Positions 1 through 9,377 of a stretch of 64,000 bases of DNA are shown piece after piece. Source of the DNA: Brachyhypopomus gauderio (lineage: Eukaryota > Chordata > Actinopteri > Gymnotiformes > Hypopomidae); contig NC_135213.1 in NCBI RefSeq assembly GCF_052324685.1, positions 1,763,146 through 1,827,145 of the forward strand, in the 5' to 3' direction. A program made the position numbers and the translations under genes. Numbering within the stretch: position 1 is the stretch's first letter; every line of letters begins with the position of its first letter. The notes under the pieces were generated by a model. It was not told the origin of the DNA and searched no databases. It saw only the letters and a list, made by a program, of their open reading frames with translations.

Positions 1-60
1 TAAGGCAAATACTCTACAGAGCAATGATAGAGAAAATTGATAAATAAAAATGATAAATAA

Positions 61-273
61 AATGATAGAGAGTTCATAAAAACACAGCCAAAACCTGAGA
101 GAGAAACAGTCAAAGTTGAAGTTTACTGTGTCTGCAGAATCTCACATAATAAAGAGGAGATGGTCCAGTGCAGCAGCTGTAGCTCATGGCACCACCCAAA
201 CTGTGTGCCTGTGCCAAGCAATGCTTTAGACAACACAACAGAACAATGGCATTGTCAAATCTGCACAGATTAA
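61..273 (+). CDS. PHD-finger C-terminal exon (partial; host gene or transposon unknown)
   Basis: An open frame in phase with position 61 runs to the TAA at 271-273 and encodes a PHD-type zinc finger at the very C-terminus. The visible ligands are YCVC, VQCSSC, WHHPNC and WHCQIC, which is the C4HC3 order. PHD fingers usually bind histone tails, and many fish transposon-encoded proteins also end with one. The upstream end is unclear because stops occur just before position 61 and the window begins here. It could be the last exon of a gene lying off the left edge or a remnant of a mobile-element ORF; nothing downstream to 430 adds information. Confidence 0.5.
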   Translation, partial: NDREFIKTQPKPERETVKVEVYCVCRISHNKEEMVQCSSCSSWHHPNCVPVPSNALDNTTEQWHCQICTD

Positions 274-414
274 ACAAGTGGTAGCAGAAGACCAAGAAGA
301 TGACAACCGTGTTTATGGCAGCAAATTTCCTGAAGTGTAAATGTGTGCATTGGTATATGGTTGTCAGGGAACTAATAAATCTGTATGTGTGAAAAAAATG
401 TGGAATAATAGAAT

Positions 415-435
415 ATATATATATATATATATATA
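415..435. repeat. (AT)n microsatellite
   Basis: An alternating AT run directly precedes the LTR at 436. A second AT run (2275-2294) follows the 3' LTR remnant. The element therefore probably inserted in an AT repeat, so its target duplication cannot be read. Confidence 0.8.
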
Positions 436-1240
436 TGTCACGTCTAGCCCTTCCCTCCTCCCTGGTCCCGCCTAGCTTCCCTCTCCCATTCGTTCCTCCC
501 TCTGTTTGTCACGCCCCCGTCTTTAGTGCCCACACCTGTGTCTCGTTGCTCCCCTGTTTTAGAGTATATATTCCCCTCAGTTTTACTCTCCTGTGTCGGT
601 CATTGTGTTTGCCAGGTCCCTGTTCTCTGTATGCTTTTCCCTCTCCGCGTTCTGTGTCCTGTAGCCTGTGCGTTCTCTTCACGTCTCCCCGCGTCGGTTG
701 GATTAGTTACGGTTTGTCTTCCTTGTTTCATCTTGTTTCTCTTTGTTTGATTTACTGGTTATTCTTTCTTTCACTACTCCCCGTCAGGTTGTTTTCCTTG
801 TAGGTTTAGTTTGTAGTAGTGTGTTTCCTTGTGTATGCATGCGTGTATGTATCCGTGTCCTCTGATCTATCCCGCCCCGTTTCAAGGTGTATGTTTATGT
901 TTCTAGTGATTCTGTTTTATGCTTCTGAGTATTGGTCTACGTTTTGTTATTGTGTCTAGTTGTTGTGTTTCATGCTTCTATCTGTAGGTCGGTGTTTTAG
1001 TGATGTGGTTCTGTCCTGTTTAGTCGTGCCTGAGCTTTGTGTTTCTATATTATTATAGGTCTGTCGTGGCGTGTTTGAACTCTGTCTGTTTAATTATTCT
1101 CACAAGTCTGTCGCTTGTTCACCTTAGTTCTCTTTCCTCTTTGTCTAGTTATTTTCCTTTGTGAGATCTGTTGCCTGTCTCATTTAATAAAATATTTGAT
1201 ACTTGCGGTTGCGTCATACCCGCCCCTTTAATTCGTTACA
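436..1240 (+). repeat. 5' long terminal repeat
   Basis: The LTR begins TG and ends CA. A TATA box lies at 565-570 (TATATA) and a polyadenylation signal AATAAA near 1187. The placing of U3 promoter, R start and poly(A) signal is what an intact LTR shows. The long open frame 435-803 in this stretch has no family resemblance and is not a gene. Confidence 0.75.
565..604 (+). promoter_or_regulatory. LTR promoter: TATA box and predicted RNA start
   Basis: TATATA lies at 565-570. The sequence GTCGGTCATT at 595-604 starts 30 bp downstream of it, the usual TATA-to-start distance. Its reverse complement lies immediately after the LTR, which marks it as the likely 5' end of the element RNA. Confidence 0.55.
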
Positions 1241-1241
1241 T

Positions 1242-1251
1242 AATGACCGAC
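1242..1251 (+). other. Self-priming primer-binding site
   Basis: AATGACCGAC follows the LTR with one base between. It is the exact reverse complement of 595-604. No TGG-type tRNA primer site is present here. In the Tf1/Sushi group the RNA 5' end folds back and anneals downstream of the LTR to prime reverse transcription. The site overlaps the gag start codon at 1243. Confidence 0.6.
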
Positions 1252-2028
1252 CAAGTTGAAATGACGCAGCAGGTGAAGCCAGTTTTCGCTAACCTCGCAC
1301 AGACTAGAGTAAGCGATTATTTCCAAGACAAACTCAACAATCTCCAGTCGTTTCTGGTAAGGGATCCTATGGGAAATCCCATATGCCTACCTTCTCTGGC
1401 TCGCTGCCCAGAAGCGTACGACGGAGAACGTACACCAGTGGAGAAATATGTCCTGCAATGTACGGAATACATTAGACTTCTAACTTGTCCCCCACCTCCA
1501 AACCAGGTGCTTGTGCTGTTTCTACGATCTCTGCTAAAAGGTAAAGCACTAGAGTGGGCGGACATAATACTAGCCACTCGTATAGACGAGGCATGGACTG
1601 TGGAGGGGTTCTACAACCTAATGCGTATGAGGTTCACTGGAGTTAAAACCCCTGCAGTAGACATTATCCCTGCACCGGATGACGCCGCTTTGGCGTCCCC
1701 GCCTTCTGATGATGCCGCCTCGGCGTCCCCGGCTCCTGACGACGCCTGCCCGGCGTCCCCGGCTCCTGACGACGCCTGCCCGGCGTCCCCGGCTGCCTCG
1801 GGCCCAGATGACGTCCGCCCGGCTGCCTCGGGCCCAGATGACATCCCTGTCCCCAGAGCCCCCTTGGCTTCCGTGCTCATCGAGGCCTCCTCATCGCCCG
1901 GGCGCCACGGGGCCTCTTCAGCGCCTTTGCCTCCTGTGCTCGCAACCCAGAGGAGGTCGTTGCCTGTTCCCGCTGCCCGCCAGCGGACCCGGCCTGTTCC
2001 CGCTACCCGCCAGCCGTCCCGTCCCTGA
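1243..2028 (+). pseudogene. gag of Sushi-like retrotransposon (truncated)
   Basis: The ORF begins ATG at 1243 (MTDQVEMTQQ), inside the primer site, and ends TGA at 2026-2028, about 261 residues. Residues about 45-135 match the retrotransposon gag/capsid type seen in PEG10/RTL proteins: a CPEAYDGERTP segment, then KALEWADIILA and FYNLMRMRF. After about residue 145 the protein becomes a low-complexity Asp-Ala-Pro-Ser array with repeated PAPDDAC units. No CCHC zinc knuckle is seen. The other two plus frames stay open to about 2350 because of GC-rich Pro coding. The deletion ends the gene. Confidence 0.65.
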
Positions 2029-2411
2029 GGCCCATTGCCTGGCCTCCCAGGTCCCTGTGGCCTCTCGGCCGGCCTCCCTTGTCTCCGCTGTCCCTCAGCC
2101 GGTCCTGACGGTGCCCCTGGACTCTTCCCCGACTCCCCTGGACCCTCCTCCGGCTCCGCCAGTACCCCAGGACGCTCCTCGGTCCACGCCAGCCCCCACG
2201 GTGACTGCTTTGCCCGCCTGTGGACCTGGGGCTGGTTCCGAGCTGCGTCATACCCGCCCCTTTAATTCGTTACAATATATATATATATATATATTCCCTC
2301 TCATTATTCCAGATTGCTGCAATGAAAACACTTGCAAATCACAGGTACATTAGGATGTCTTATTTCAAGAATATAGTGGACTGATTTGATAACAATTAGA
2401 TTTGTGTATTT

Positions 2412-3222
2412 TATAGATATTAAAAACAACAAATAAGTCCAATAAACAGTCCAGGATTACACTGAGATGCAATGTAACCACACAGTTTGAAAAACTGACC
2501 ATGGATCATTTGGCTCATGAGAAGTTGAAGTACACTGAGGTGCTATATGGTGAGAAGGATGAGAATGATGTAGCAACTCATGTGGTCACTGCTGTATTGT
2601 ACGGTGCTCAAGCTTACTTTGTGTTTAATAGAGATTTAGATTCAAATGAGGATAAGACTGAGATAGAAGGGTCCTTCAAAGCTACACTGAGTAATCTCGG
2701 TAAACTGGGAGACTTTGAAAAAAATGAAAAGGCAGTGACTGACAAATTTAGCTGTACTTTCTATGGAGATTTTACATTACCAAACACTTATAATTAGGTA
2801 TTCAAAGATCTAAATAGTTCAAGTAAGTAAGTAGCATCACCAAATTTATTGTGGTGTCACAGCCACAGAGTGACATGGATCATGCTGGAGCTTGCATCAT
2901 TGTGTATGGAGATGAATGTGATGACGCTGTCCGTTTTACTCCTCCATGTAAACCCACCTGCTCAGTCGCTGTGATTGACTACAGTGTAACAGTGAAGTTA
3001 AGCCCTGTGTGTGAGTCCACAGTGACACGAAACCTGCAGTACAAGATGAAGCAGGAGGAGGAGTGGAAGTGTGAACCTGTGCATCAGGAAAGTGAGGAAG
3101 TCACACTAACAGAACTGGATGCTGATACTGTGTATGAGATGAGGTGTGTGGCTGTGGGAAAACTGATGAAGTTCCCAGTTACTAGTGATGTCATCACTGT
3201 TAAAACATCTGAAACAATCTGA
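2412..3222 (+). pseudogene. SNTX-like (stonustoxin-family) pseudogene, internally deleted
   Basis: Two open pieces in different frames match the intact gene at 5,997-8,497. The first (about 2,420-2,797) covers part of the MACPF-like N-terminal region and stops after FYGDFTLP. The second (about 2,826-3,222) resumes in the thioredoxin-like domain and includes the C-terminal fibronectin-type III domain. The helical region and most of the thioredoxin-like domain are missing, and no start exon is visible. It lies on the opposite strand to the intact copy, 2.8 kb away. It is dead by deletion and frame loss. Similarity to the intact gene is high at base level, suggesting a fairly recent local duplication. 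Confidence 0.75.
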
Positions 3223-3625
3223 AATAAATCATCAGTTCATAGATATAAATCACATTTTTCTATTGTAAAAAAAGGTTATAGGTAATTATCTACTAAAATA
3301 TTAAAAGATAAATATGTTATCAAGAGGTGAAACAAGTTTTGTGGATTAGGGTTAAGATCTAATGAGGTTAGTGTTAATTCTACTTGGATTTATATAACTG
3401 CTCAATTAGGAAGGAATGGAAAAAAAATCAAGGATCATGTCCCAGAGGGTCAGCAAACTGTGTAGGGACTAGCGACTCTGTAGGAACTAGTGTTTTGGTG
3501 TTCAACTACTTCTGCCTACATGACATATTTGCCAATCTTCTTCCCTCTTTCATGACCTGTGCACATGCATGAGCTCTGCAGTCTGCATGTATACTTTGTG
3601 TGTGTGTACTGTGTGTGTGTGTCTG
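3223..3625. other. No recognised feature
   Basis: AT-rich spacer between the SNTX-like pseudogene and the Tc1 debris. Only a short TG-rich run near 3600-3622 stands out. Confidence 0.5.
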
Positions 3626-3639
3626 GTCCTTTACATTCA

Positions 3640-4110
3640 GCTGAGCCAAAGTAGAAAGCGTTTCAACTGGGCCAAGGAGAACAAGGGCTGGAACGCTGGC
3701 CAGTGGTCCAAGGTCCTCTTTTCTGATGAAAGTAAAGTGTGCCTTTCATTAGGGAATCAAGGTCTAAGGGTTTGGAAGACGGGTGAGGAACAGAACCCAA
3801 ACTGCTTGAGGTCCAGTGTGAAACATCCACAGCCAGTCAAGATTTGGGGTGCAATGTCTGGTGCAGGTGTTGGTAAACTCTGCTTTCTTAAATCCAACAG
3901 TCACTGCAACAATCTATCAGAATGTTTTAGAGGACTTCATGATTCCTTCTGCTGAGGATTTGTACGGTGATGCAGATTTCATCTTCCAGCAGGATCTGGC
4001 CCCTGCCCATGCCGCCAGAAGCACCACAGCCTGGTTTGATGCCCATGCCATCACAGTGCTTGACTGGCCAGCCATTGACAATCTATGGGGTATTCTCAAG
4101 AATTCACACA
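3640..4110 (+). pseudogene. Tc1/mariner transposase fragment
   Basis: Translation over two frames gives typical Tc1 catalytic-domain pieces: VLFSDES with the first Asp, VKIWGAMSGAGVGKLCF, then IFQQDLAPAHAA with the second Asp, and LWGILKN. A frameshift lies near 3,890. The segment that normally carries NSPDLNP is deleted between LDWPA and IDNLWG. The element is therefore inactive. Confidence 0.8.
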
Positions 4111-4552
4111 ACCATCTCTAGGGTTTACAGAGAATGGTCCGAAAAAGAGAAAATATCCAGTGAGCGGCAGTTCTGTGGGCGCAAATGTCTTGTTGATGCC
4201 AGATGTTAGAGGAGAATGGCCAGACTGGTTTAATCTGATAGAACAGCAACAGTAACTCAAATAACCAGTTGTTACAACTGAGGCATGCAGAAGAGCATCT
4301 CTGAATGCACAACATGTCGAATCTTGAGGCAGATGGTCTGGCACCAACAACCATGCCACGTTCAAAATAACCTAAATCACCTTTCTTCCCCATTCTGATG
4401 CTCGGTTTTAACTGCAGCAGATTGTTTTGACATGTCTACATCCCTAAATGCATTGAGTTGCTGCCATGTGATTGGCTGAGTCGACATTTGTGTTAATGAG
4501 CAGTTGGACAGTTGTAAATAATAAAGTGGCTGGTGAGTGTATATTACATGTC
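4100..4552. mobile_element. Second Tc1-like element remnant, rearranged
   Basis: At 4,100-4,340 the plus strand carries internal transposase sequence. From about 4,345 to 4,400 the minus strand encodes MGKKGDL, followed by a degraded YFERGMVVGAR-type helix-turn-helix start. The right end, 4,520-4,545, is a terminal repeat (AAAGTGGCTGGTGAGTGTAT). The inner and outer parts are in opposite orientations, so this is a fold-back derivative. The same terminal repeat starts the element at 14,709. Confidence 0.65.
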
Positions 4553-4644
4553 TACATATTGTGCCTGGCGCTTGTCTTGGTTCTAACCCAGTCCTTGTTT
4601 ATTTGTACAAAGTCTAGCTGTTCTGTGTTGCTATAAGCACTGCA

Positions 4645-5390
4645 ATACTCAAACGTGTCTTAACTACATTTTGTAGATTATGTGTATAATACATATCTGC
4701 TTCTCAGGACACGAGACAAGATAGATCATATTACTCCTGCACTCCACTCACTGCACTGGTTACCTGTCAGCTTTAGAATAGATTTTAAGGTTCTAGTCAT
4801 GGTTTTTAAATGTCTTCATGGTCTTGCTCCTCTTTACTTCAGTGAAATGATGGTTAGATATGTTCCAGTCAGGTCTCTCAGGTCTTCAAACAGTAATCTA
4901 CTGCTGATTCTAAAAGCCACTATGGCCCAAAGCTCTGGAACTCTCTTCCTGAAGAGCTCAGAGGCATTTCATCCCTGCATAGCTTCAAGAAGAGTCTCAA
5001 AACCTTGCTGTTTAGATCTGCTTTTAGTTAAGAAACTCTAACAATGTTCTAGTTAATCTAATCTTTTTTTTTCCATCTTATTGTTGTCTTATTTATTTTA
5101 CTTTATTACATTATTTTATTTAGTTACATTTTACGTCTGTTTACGTCAGTATTTTAAGTTTTGCCATCTTATTTACTTTATTACATTATGTTGTCTATTA
5201 TTTTATAATTTGTCACTTTATTACATTATTTTATTGTTTGTTTCCTCTTTAATTTCATTTATTATTTTTCTTTTTGTCTTATCTTTGCTTCCTTTTAATT
5301 TTTCTTTTTTATTTATTCTGTAAAGCACTTTGAGTTGCATGTATGTATGAAAGGTGCTATAAAAATAAAGATTATTATTATTTATTTGAA
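4645..5390 (+). mobile_element. L2/CR1-type LINE, 5'-truncated 3' end
   Basis: The frame at 4,700-5,040 encodes the C-terminal end of a LINE polymerase protein: DHITPALHSLHWLPVSFR, FKVLVMVFKCLHGLAP and the PCCLDLL end. The 3' untranslated part ends with AAAGCACTTTGAGTTGCAT, a GTGCTATAAAAATAAAG tail and an ATT repeat, as in fish L2-type elements. Most of the element is missing at its 5' side. Confidence 0.75.
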
Positions 5391-5840
5391 GTTGCTATAA
5401 TTACATGCATTGCATGCTTTAGTTTACACATGAAATGTTTGTATAGAATAATATACCACACAAAATACACTGGCCCGAAAACATAATTTTAAGAGAGACT
5501 GAAAGGCAATTTCAACAAGTACCTATCAGTAATGTTTGGGTTCTTTTGTTTGTTTGAAAGTGAGAGGATAATGACAAGACCTTCTAACTGACCCTGTCCT
5601 GGTGCTCAGCAGTTCAAGAGTGCAGATAGATTTGAGAAACAGTGACAAACACCAGGATGTTATCACAGATTTTCCACTCAGAGTGAATTCATTCAATTTA
5701 TTGCAGGGTGACCAGGAACTGAAATTCATCCTAGTTACATCTTGCAAACTATACAACACAAAAAGCTCTCACCCAGGTGTTTGGTCAGGTCACATGAATT
5801 ACATACATTTCTATTAGATTTGGATTATTACAGATTATTC
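5391..5840. other. No recognised feature
   Basis: Open frames of 71 to 77 codons occur on both strands at 5,526-5,817, but they match nothing I know. Treated as non-coding. Confidence 0.4.
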
Positions 5841-5846
5841 TTTATT
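5841..5846 (-). terminator. Polyadenylation signal of the SNTX-like gene
   Basis: AATAAA on the minus strand, about 150 bp downstream of the stop codon at 5,997-5,999. Confidence 0.5.
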
Positions 5847-5936
5847 GGTCTTTAATTAAACATTGTTGTGTGAAAATGCTGTGCATTCATAAATTATTAA
5901 TTAGGTCTAATTATTGCACACTAGATTACACATGAC

Positions 5937-5938
<2 letters not shown>

Positions 5939-5969
<31 letters not shown>

Positions 5970-5972
5970 TAA
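5939..5972. repeat. (AAT)n microsatellite
   Basis: About ten AAT units in the predicted 3' untranslated region of the SNTX-like gene. Confidence 0.9.
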
Positions 5973-5996
5973 TAATGATTAAATGTAAGTGCATCT

Positions 5997-8497
5997 TTAT
6001 GAAGAAAATGCACTGCTAAAATGTAGTTTAGGAGTTTGAATGGTGATGACATCACTAGAAATTGGGTATTTCCCTAGTACATCCACTGCAGTGCATTTGA
6101 TCTGGTACACAGCATTAGCATTCAGGTCGGTTAGTGTGACTTCCTGTTCTTTCTGCTCCACATGTTGACACTTCCACTTTTCATGCTGCTTCATCTTGTA
6201 CTGCAGTTTTCGCTTCACTGAGTCCTCACACGCAGGGCTTAACTTCACCGTTACACTGCTGTCAGTCACTGGATCAGCGACTGAGCATGTGGGTTTACAT
6301 GGAGGAGTAAAACAGACAGCTCCATCATATTTATCTCCATAAACCATGATGCAAGCTCCAGGGTGCTTCTTGTGGTGTTCTGACATCACAACAAATTTGG
6401 TATCACTCTTACTCAGGCTCTTTAGGTCTGTGAATAATTTTAAGTTTTTCCGCATTCTCTGCCCTACGTCTGGAGTCAACCAGGACTCAGGTTTTATTGA
6501 ACTTTTCTGTTCTGTATAGTTTGATAAATAATCCAGAAAGTGATCTGGCTCATCCAGAGAGGTGAAAGTAAAGCACACCACATATTTATTGAGTATGGAA
6601 GTAAAAACAGTGCTTTTACATATATCCTGAGCAGAACACTGCAGCTTCTCCAGAAAGACTTTCAGTACATCTGACTCCTCTTCTTTGATCTTTATCCACT
6701 GGTGAAGTTCAGTACTACTGAAAGGAGACTCCTCATGATCATTGAGGAGTTTTACAAGAACACTTTCTTCTTCTTCACCTCCACGTATTAATGGTAGCAG
6801 AGAGCCCACTTTCTTCAGCAGGTCTAGTTTATAGTGGTTGCAGGTTGTCTTCAGATCTTGAAGTTTTTGATGAAAAGCAGGAAATGTTTGAGCAGCAGTG
6901 TCTACTATAAGATCATTGCATTTAATTTCTACAATGTTCAAACTCTCGATTGCATCTGACACAGTTGTAATAATGCTGTTGCCTATGTCACGAACACATT
7001 TAGTCACTTTTGAATCCAGTTTGGTGAGAGGATAGAGCCACACTTTCAATGGAACTGCATTTTCTCCTCTCTCACCGAGCATGTTTGGAAGTTCTTTGTA
7101 CATCTCAACTGCACTTTCCAATGAGAATGGATTTGCTGGTAATGTAAAATCTCCATAGAATTTACAGCTGAATTTCTCAGTTGCTGACTTTTCACTCTCG
7201 TTCAGTCTACCTGAGGCATCACCTTCCACTGAAATCCCAAAACAACTGAGATTACTAAAGGCAAGTTTGATGGATCCTTCTATCTCAGTCTTATCCTCAT
7301 TTGAATCTAAATATCTGTTAAACACAAAGAAAGCATTTGCACCGTACAACACAGCAGTGACCACATGTGTTGCTAGATCACTGTCAAACACCTCAGTGTA
7401 CTTCAACTTCTTATTGGCAAAATGATCCATGGTCAGTTGTTCAAACTGTGTGGTTACATGGTAGGTCAGTGTAAAGCTGGACTGTTTAGTGGACTTTTTG
7501 TTATCATTTAAATATTTAGCAGATCCTTCTACATTTACTTTACCAGACATGACACTGAGTTTGAGGGAGCCACTTATGTCCATATAAGCTGCCTTGTCTT
7601 CAAAACCATCTGAACAGCTAATCTTCATTTGAGTGAATTGTTGCGGAGTCACATTTTTGTGTCTCTGAATTTCGTTGTTGTCCCATAAGGTTAGTCCTGT
7701 AGAGAAAGAAGCGTAAAAAGACCTGTAAACTGTAAGTTCATATCTCTTTGTATTTTACAAGACTTTGTATTTTACAACACAAACAATGGAGTTATCAAGC
7801 ATGTCATATCAGTCAAACACGATTGAAATGTAACTCTTGTCAAATGAAGCATTGGTGATGTGACATATAGATTCTGAAAAACAACATTATTTGCAATATT
7901 TATATAAAACATTATGTAAAAGTATATTTTAATTACTGATATCCTTCACAGGCTACAAGTATATGTGTGTTCCACCTGATATCATATGAATGTAACATTT
8001 CTGATACACATATAATTATATATTTTAAACAATCTACCAGATCGACTTGGCATTGGACTTCATTACTGACATTTACGGCATTTTAGCAGACGCTCTTATT
8101 CAGAGCGACTTACAAAGTGAGTCTAAATGTGAGCACCCAGTAGTTGTCAGTACTGGTTGAATTTTTATAAAACTATCAATTATTATTATTGTTATTTGTG
8201 CAATACTGAGACATTAATAAGAATAACGAGGCTAGTTGTCATTTAGCCACTGAACGCATCACACTTGCCAATTAAAGCCAGTTTTACCAATCACACACTC
8301 ACATTAATATCACATGACACCCAAAATGCAGCAAGTGGCAGAGAAAGTGATGAAAGACAGAGAGCTGAGCAGATCTGCTTTCACTAGCGCCACCTACCTG
8401 GTACGAGACGATCACTCCTCAAGTCATACAGCATGCCCAGCTGCAATGGCCTTCCCAGACATGGCACCTCAACCACTTCCTTTACCAGTGAGCTCAT
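5997..8497 (-). CDS. SNTX-like protein (stonustoxin/neoverrucotoxin family, non-venom-type paralog)
   Basis: Two coding exons on the minus strand: 8,497-8,398 and 7,696-5,997. They join in frame (donor GTAGGT at 8,397; acceptor TACAG before 7,696) to 599 residues. Exon 1 starts MSSLVKEVVEV and carries the conserved LGRPLQLGMLYD start of the family. The domain order is a MACPF/CDC-like N-terminal region (to about 260), a helical FAT-like region (about 260-385), a thioredoxin-like domain (about 390-500) and a fibronectin-type III domain (about 505-590). The C-terminal PRY/SPRY (B30.2) domain of venom subunits is absent. Non-venomous fish carry many such paralogs, of unknown role, perhaps immune; a pore-forming activity cannot be claimed from sequence. 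No signal peptide is seen. The frame is intact. Confidence 0.85.
7697..8397 (-). other. Intron 1 of the SNTX-like gene
   Basis: AT-rich intron bounded by GTAGGT and a pyrimidine-rich TACAG. It contains a V-SINE-like tail at 8,070-8,116. Confidence 0.75.
8070..8116 (+). repeat. V-SINE/LINE-like 3' tail
   Basis: A conserved fish tail: ACATTTACGGCATTTTAGCA followed by a GCTCTTATTCAGAGCGACTT core. The same tail occurs in the opposite orientation at 13,463-13,510. Confidence 0.7.
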
Positions 8498-8683
8498 GTA
8501 CCTGAGGTTGAGGCAGTTTTGTTGTTTATTTTCTTTAAGGTCAAAATCATTTTTCTTATCAAAACAGAACACACATATCAGTAGAGCTGCACCACAGTTT
8601 CAACATTCTGATACATCCAGATAAGTGACCTTGATACATCACCAAGGCCAGTCTATATTACATTCATACACATGCACTCACAT

Positions 8684-8865
8684 ACATCCATCCATCCATT
8701 ATCTGAACCGCTTAATCCCGCTAGTCGGGGGCACAGGGGGGAGGGGGGTGGGGGGGGGGGAGTTTTGGATTGGAGCCAATCCCAGCATCTCCGGGCGAAG
8801 GCAGGGTACACCATGGGCAGGTCGCCAGTCCACCGCATGGCCAACACACACGCACACACACCTAC
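8684..8865 (+). repeat. Interspersed repeat tail (CCATCCATTATCTGAACCGC family)
   Basis: Typical fish repeat: a CATC run, TATCTGAACCGCTTAATCCC, a G-rich stretch, GGAGCCAATCCCAGCATCTC, GGCAGGGTACACC, GTCGCCAGTCCACCGCATGG and a CA tail. Confidence 0.65.
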
Positions 8866-8879
8866 GGCAGGCATGAAAA

Positions 8880-9025
8880 TGGGTCAGGGGTTAAAAAGGT
8901 GAGAAGACCGGGGGGCGGGGCATGTGACGTCATGGGGATACGGCGACGGGGCGTTGACATGTGGGGGGGGGGGGGGCGTTGACATGTGACATCATGGGTA
9001 TACTGCGGGGGGGGGGGGGGGGTTG
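8880..9025. repeat. G-rich imperfect tandem repeat
   Basis: Three imperfect copies of a GGGGCGTTGACATGTG / GACATCATGGGTATA unit are separated by G runs of 13 and 18 bases. These runs could form G-quadruplexes. Confidence 0.6.
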
Positions 9026-9063
9026 TGGCTGCTGGTGTACCAGCGACAGGTGATGCCAAATAT

Positions 9064-9377
9064 GACGGAGCTCGTAAGGTGACATCATGTAAAAAATATA
9101 ATAACGCGTGGCCACGACTTACTAACGCATGCGAACGACTTACTAACTAACGCGTGCGAACAAGATAATTAAGTATTACTTTATATAAAGCCAGGTTTAC
9201 ATTCCTTGGGCAGTCAGTTCGCGAACATCCCTGGGATCTGCTTGCTTTGCTGTGAAAAAATAAACTTTGTTGCCGCGTGTGAAAGGCGACGTTAGTATCT
9301 CGTTCCCACGCGTTAATAAGTCGTGGCCACGCGTTATTTATTTATTTTTTACATGATGTCACCTTACGAGCTCCGTA
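9064..9377. mobile_element. 314-bp element with about 60-bp terminal inverted repeats (MITE-like)
   Basis: The left arm (9,065-9,121) is the inverse of the right arm (9,318-9,376). The shared sequence begins ACGGAGCTCGTAAGGTGACA and includes ATAACGCGTGGCCACGACTTA. Possible flanking duplication AAATAT occurs at 9,058-9,063 and 9,378-9,383. The interior has a TATATAAAG box at 9,182 and AATAAA near 9,260. No coding capacity. Confidence 0.75.

Larger units (their letters stand above)
436..2274 (+). mobile_element. Sushi/Tf1-like Ty3/Gypsy LTR retrotransposon, internally deleted
   Basis: The element starts with an 805-bp LTR (436-1240) beginning TGTCACG and ending TTACA. A gag ORF follows directly. 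No protease, reverse transcriptase or integrase is visible. The 3' LTR is reduced to its last 31 bp at 2244-2274, identical to 1210-1240. Assignment to the self-priming Tf1/Sushi group rests on the primer-site match described separately and on a gag resembling PEG10/RTL-type proteins. The Pro/Ala-rich C-terminal part of gag runs directly into the LTR remnant, so the deletion removed everything from late gag to nearly the end of the 3' LTR. It cannot move on its own. Confidence 0.75.

Noticed and set aside
435-803. 122-codon plus-strand frame
   Set aside because: Lies in the U3/R part of the LTR; low-complexity Ser/Leu/Pro translation without family features.
1679-2353. 224-codon Pro/Arg-rich frame overlapping gag
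   Set aside because: Alternate frame of GC-rich gag repeats; no start context or family match.
8070-8116. tRNA gene
   Set aside because: Resembles the tail of tRNA-derived SINEs, but A and B boxes and a cloverleaf are absent here and at 13,463.
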